A DNA stretch of 64,000 nt from Helicostylum pulchrum (taxonomy: Eukaryota > Mucoromycota > Mucoromycetes > Mucorales > Mucoraceae), in contig JAIXMO010000001.1 of assembly GCA_025677825.1 (NCBI GenBank), forward strand, positions 62,001-126,000. Reading direction: 5' to 3'. The notes below the pieces were generated by a model. It was not told where the DNA came from. It did not search any database and was given only the letters and a program-made list of their open reading frames with translations. Below are positions 59,987 through 64,000 of the stretch, in pieces (within the stretch, counting starts at the first letter, position 1; each line of letters opens with the position of its first letter). Made by a program: the position numbers and the translations under genes.

Positions 59987-60096
59987 TACACGTATTACTT
60001 TTTCCGTACCCTTCTAAAGTGTTTAAAGAAAGTAGCCTAGTAGCTATACAATTCTACAATCTGTTAGAGCATATTTGACAACAACTGTTCTTCCGC

Positions 60097-60426
60097 ATGG
60101 TAGCTGCTCTAAGAAGAGCTTTATCTGTTTTTAAGGGTATAGAAAACGCTAAAATAAAAGGCAGAATAAGAAACATGAGCTCCTTTGAAAAAGATGAACA
60201 TAATGATGAAACGATAAAAGAAAGAAAAGTGATTTATTCTGACAAAAAAATAATAGAAAACATATTTCTTAAGTTTGATAAAATGGAGTGTATATTTAAT
60301 CAATTTCATACATTTGTTGTCCAAAAAAAAAATGTCAAAAATAAAATAAAAAATACGCCACACTTTTTTTTTACTAGAAGGGAAGTATTTATACAAAGTC
60401 ATACCAGACATAAGTATATTCAATAG
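60097..60426 (+). other. Unrecognised 109-aa ORF
   Basis: ATG-started frame beginning MVAALRRALSVFKGIENAKI, rich in Lys and Glu with a helical middle. It ends in a run containing FFF from a T-tract. No family recognised. It lies between tRNA-Ser and the OTU-like ORF in element-rich sequence, so it may be a relic. Confidence 0.25.
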
Positions 60427-61069
60427 TAAAGAGTATAAGAATAACAAAAGCAAAGTATAACAATAAAAAGCAAAAGTATAATTATAAAAAAGCATCATTA
60501 TTGACGGTCGTGACGTACTGACATTATTTTTCATTTTTTTAATAGATGAAAATTATCACAATCAACACCCATAAACTAATCCATGCAAAACAGACCCATT
60601 TATGTACTACTGTAAAATAAAAATAGCACTGTTTATTTAATCATATCACAAACATTGAACAATAAAAGTTTTGTTTAATTAATTAACTACCATTTAAATA
60701 CAACTTTTTTAAAATAACAATATCAGTGGGTATACTAAAGTATTTATCCAAATATTTTATCCAACTTTACTTGTTGGTATTATAAAGCTATATCAATATG
60801 GGGGGGGGGGCAATATTACATGCGAATAAGTAGCCATACATATGGTTATTAGAAGCGTACAGCATGACTGGTCAAGTATGTTTTAGCCAGAAGGTGGCGG
60901 ACTAACAACGTTTGTTTCAAATTTGGAAACTGTCGTTCCTATTGTGAACGATATGTCCATGTATAACGAAACTACAATATACTGGCAAATGGTAATAACT
61001 TTATGTACTTTTTTTTTGGTAACTATTACAACACTGAACAAAAAAAAAAAATTGTTTTACAAAAAAAAT
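60427..61069. other. Non-coding stretch with G10 run
   Basis: AT-rich. A 10-base G run lies near 60800. A short plus-strand frame at 60923-61050 (NDMSMYNETTIYWQMVITLC) is open but unrecognised. Confidence 0.3.
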
Positions 61070-61630
61070 TTATTTAAATATTTCATTAAATCTTTGCTGC
61101 TTCTCCTTCTCATGGAGCACTTTTATTACTGTGCTACTTGTAAATGAATAGCCATGTATATGGCCATCTACATTGAAAAGAATCACCGGACAAGTTGCAT
61201 ACAGCCAGGGATGCGAAACGAGCAGCGTGCCTCTCATATGGTAGTCTTGCTCCCGCTCGCAATGATACGTTAACGAAAAGGAGTATACAATGGATACGAG
61301 CCAAAGCATATCCGTGGTAAACCACCAGCTTTGGGACCTGTCTGGAACCATACCAAGCCTTCCTTCCAGTTCGTGGTACACTTCCTCACCGAAAAAAGCA
61401 ATCCACTCCGAAGACCGCTTCTTCAATTCCTCGAACAAAGCATGGCGAACTACTCTGCCCGCAACATCAGACATTCTCTTATTCTTTAATACCATATACG
61501 CCACTGTATTGTAGCCGCACCATCCGCCACCTTTAGGATTATAGACACTTTCTACGTCTTTATTAGCGATACCGAGATTTCTTAAAAGACGATTGTGTCC
61601 ATCGGGAAGAGAGCGAACTGAAGAAGACAT
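61070..61630 (-). CDS. OTU-like cysteine protease ORF, probably mobile-element derived
   Basis: Single ATG-started frame, 186 aa. Residues about 31-46 read NPKGGGWCGYNTVAYM, resembling the OTU catalytic block (D-G-N-C-G-x-x-A), with C as nucleophile. A late hydrophobic strand followed by NVDGHIHGYSF would supply the catalytic His. WWFTTDMLWLVSIVYSFSL lies between, as in the W-rich middle of transposon-associated OTU domains. Base composition is much less AT-rich than its surroundings, which points to recent arrival or strong constraint. OTU domains of this type are common in eukaryotic transposons; cellular deubiquitinase is the alternative. Confidence 0.5.
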   Translation of the reverse strand: MSSSVRSLPDGHNRLLRNLGIANKDVESVYNPKGGGWCGYNTVAYMVLKNKRMSDVAGRVVRHALFEELKKRSSEWIAFFGEEVYHELEGRLGMVPDRSQSWWFTTDMLWLVSIVYSFSLTYHCEREQDYHMRGTLLVSHPWLYATCPVILFNVDGHIHGYSFTSSTVIKVLHEKEKQQRFNEIFK

Positions 61631-62365
61631 GTTAAATAATTATTTTGAAATGAAAAGAAAAGGTAAATGGGATTCTCTTGAATTTCATTTGGAGCCTTCG
61701 GTCATATATAGCCGTTCATCGTTTTTATTGTCTTATAATTACATTCTTCTGTGCAGAGATTATTTTATCATCTGCACCCAATATTATTTTTATAATATAT
61801 GATATGATACAATCAATCCGAGTGGTTAAAAAATTAACAAAAAAAAAAAAAAAATGCCTCTTGGAAAAAAAAGAAAGATAAAAGAGAACTATTGAGCTCT
61901 TTTTATTTTTTACTTGTATTGATATATAATTTAGTTATAATTTTATACAGGTGCGATATCCTCATAAGTATTACTTGGATCATTTTTACTGTTTTAAAAC
62001 GATTGTTTACAAACTACCAAAAATGGATGGACCTTGATATGCAGGGGAATTATAAAAATGAGTGTTTTAAAAAGATGACGGACAAACAATGATGGATTAC
62101 AAGACATTAAATACCAATCAAATTGATCTACCGTTACTTTTAGGGGCCAGAAGTACTCTCGCCTTCCTGTGGCTGCTTGTCCTGTAAGTAGCAAAGCGTT
62201 CTTACTTTGTGAAAACCAAAAGGAGTATATTTTCTTTTTACTTATTAGTATTGTCGTTCAATAAATATTTTTATTGGAAATATGATGGCAGTTACAACTT
62301 TTTTTTTCAGTTTATCTATAGTATATTATTGTTGTCGATTTCATTGTATCCGACCCAGAAGATGT
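61631..62365. other. Intergenic accessory sequence
   Basis: Mostly AT-rich. A less AT-rich patch at 62100-62190 reads QAATGRREYFWPLKVTVDQF on the minus strand, without a start or known family. Probably decayed element sequence. Confidence 0.3.
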
Positions 62366-62729
62366 TTAGCAGGAATATCTAGTTTGGTCCAGGGTTTTAA
62401 CATTTATCCACGATAAAAATAAAGCCCTTTGAGATTCTCGTACTTGTTCATAATATTTATTTTGTAAAGAGTCTACGAATTTAAGTTTTAATTTCAAGCT
62501 ACGTTTTTTCAATTTTTTTCACTAAATCCTTAAATTGGGAGTGGAACAACTGTATCTTGGTCTTACTAGGCTGTGAAATGGAGTTGAAGTCATTTTTATT
62601 TTTTATCACTGTTTTGAGAACAGAACACATATACTCTCCTACTTCGTTAGATCTAACGAAATTGGTAAGAGAACTCGCGTAAAATAAATACGAAAAAAAA
62701 AGAAGTTTCGAATAAACATTTAAGCACAC
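62366..62729 (-). pseudogene. Frameshifted ORF relic
   Basis: The minus frame reads FVRSNEVGEYMCSVLKTVIK, then KTKIQLFHSQFKDLVKKIEK and stops after a poly-A run. Shifting frame at this homopolymer continues LKFVDSLQNKYYEQVRESQR, LFLSWINVKTLDQTRY. Both parts look like one helical protein. It is not recognised and is probably an element-encoded protein broken by a homopolymer indel. Confidence 0.4.
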
Positions 62730-63081
62730 TATTTTTATTTGGTCTTTACAAGTAACAAGCTCATTTTTTTTTCTTTTTTTTTATTGATATTAATTTAGTG
62801 CTGTAAAAAAACTATTCCGCAAACTACATATAATAAACTTGAAGAAGAAGAAGAAGAAAAAAAAAAGGATTGGTGGCAAAAAAAAAAAAGATCTCATTTT
62901 TGTAATGCTTATTTTAACTTTAACCACTGTTGTTTAAATAAAATAATAAAAACATTAAAATAATTAATAATAACTTTTAAATATATACATGCATACATGA
63001 TAACAGATATACCAGTTTCAACCTTTTTACTCTTGTAAATTTATACTTTTTTTCTTTCTTTCTTGTAATTATTAAAATAAA

Positions 63082-64000
63082 ATGAACAATAACTTTGGTC
63101 GATCCTCTTCTATATTTCCAATTATATCAGAACCAATACACAGTGTCCAATCATCGTCAACTACAGAATCTGAATCAACACCACCCAGGATAATATTAAG
63201 TAAAAGCGAGCAGTGGAAACAATGGAAATATTTATCACCCAGTAGGTGGAGTAGCCCAGAGATTTGTTCTTTATCATCATCCACAACACTAACACACCAA
63301 GATAACCATCACAAGAGCAATACGGACGAGGAAAGTAGTGTGGATGAGCCAAGTAAGGCAGATACAAACGAAGACGAAAAGACAAAGAGAAAAGCACTAG
63401 TGACAATTTGTAGGGCGCTTATGCTCTATGGCGCACCGTGTCATCGCATTGTATGACGAGTTTTTGTATATATATATTCGAGAATAATAGGATTATGAAA
63501 TTAATTTTTATTTAAAAAATAGGAAGAAGCTCTAGAATACACTTCAGAATTTTTATCTGTCCATGCATCATTTATCTTTATCCCTGGTATTATGATGATG
63601 ACGCTTTTTGATACACCATTAGAGGAAAAGAACGAACTTGAGCAAGATTATCATTATGGAATGTCACAAACAGTTTTAATACGATGTCCACAAGGTTTTG
63701 ATATGGGGAAATTAACACAAGTCAATGATGTGATACAAAATATATGTACAGAAGATGAAAACTCGGATAAAAAGATTTCAGCACAAAAAAGTATAAAGTT
63801 ACTAGAACAATTGTTTTCGACAAAACCAACTTGGAACCCTTGGGTTACTCTTTTCTCTCATATGATGAGTAGCCTTTTAACTGCACCTGTCATGTTTAAT
63901 GGATCTTTATTAGATACAGCATTAAGCGGTGGTCTAGGATTATTGATTGGCTTGTTGATACTGCTATCAGAAAGATATACAGCTTATTGTAACGTGTTTG
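63082..64000 (+). CDS. PRM10/ThrE-like membrane protein (5' part, runs off window)
   Basis: Exon 1 63082-63450, exon 2 from 63523 to the window end; 282 codons visible. The N-terminal 105 residues are Ser/Thr/Asp-rich and cytosolic in type. The ThrE domain (PF06738; pheromone-regulated Prm10 in yeast) begins TICRALMLYGAPCHRIEEAL, then SEFLSVHASFIFIPGIMMMT, and reaches the first membrane helices (SLLTAPVMFNGSLLD, GGLGLLIGLLILLSERYTAY). Bacterial ThrE exports threonine and serine; transport by the fungal proteins is inferred. The 3' half lies beyond the window. Confidence 0.85.

Overview
This is eukaryotic nuclear DNA, almost certainly from a Mucorales-type fungus (Mucoromycota). It is AT-rich with long poly-A/T tracts. 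Genes are split by many short GT-AG introns (mostly 40-110 nt), and coding sequence is dense on both strands. The gene repertoire fits this lineage: a class C (GABA-B-like) GPCR, small secreted CBM14 chitin-binding proteins, an ankyrin-DIL protein, a spartin/senescence protein and an ECL1-type protein. The species cannot be named from sequence alone. Exon joins below were deduced by hand from reading frame, splice consensus and protein-family fit; nearly every gene model closes to a length divisible by three.

Layout. 0-8 kb: RLP24 (-), a 1,248-aa RasGEF (+), a miniature shugoshin (-) whose stop codon lies 2 bp from the RasGEF stop, and a type II membrane nucleotide-diphosphosugar-transferase-like protein (+). 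8-11 kb: gene-poor, with a decayed coding region, short repeats and a CBM14 pseudogene. 11-17 kb: MIOS (GATOR2/SEACAT) and a spartin-like protein. 18-20 kb: a CBM14 family cluster with two intact genes and two relics. 20.6-30.5 kb: Siva-like zinc protein, RPS21, SRP9, a Pho80/Pcl-type cyclin, an RKM4/SETD6-type lysine methyltransferase, DEG1/PUS3 and FAM50/XAP5. 30.5-35.9 kb: accessory, with dispersed repeats, a possible small hydrophobic protein and an unrecognised coiled-coil gene carrying an antisense Cys-rich ORF in an intron. 35.9-50.3 kb: DYRK kinase, RED splicing factor, ribosomal P0, ankyrin-DIL protein, class C GPCR. 51.1-51.9 kb: a degenerate Fanzor (eukaryotic TnpB relative). 52.4-57.6 kb: ECL1-like, MSI1/RBBP4 and glycogen phosphorylase. 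57.6-63 kb: accessory, with tRNA-Ser(AGA), an OTU-like cysteine-protease ORF and relic ORFs. 63 kb-end: 5' part of a PRM10/ThrE-like membrane protein.

How the genes relate. Most are independent housekeeping or signalling genes and there is no operon-like cluster. Loose themes are ribosome and translation (RLP24, RPS21, RPLP0, SRP9, RKM4, DEG1), nutrient and growth signalling (RasGEF, MIOS, Pcl-type cyclin, DYRK, glycogen phosphorylase with an N-terminal RRxS site, ECL1) and chromatin or splicing (MSI1, RED, FAM50, shugoshin). The most unusual items are the Fanzor relic, the 121-aa shugoshin, the CBM14 birth-and-death cluster and repeated 10-20 nt microexons.
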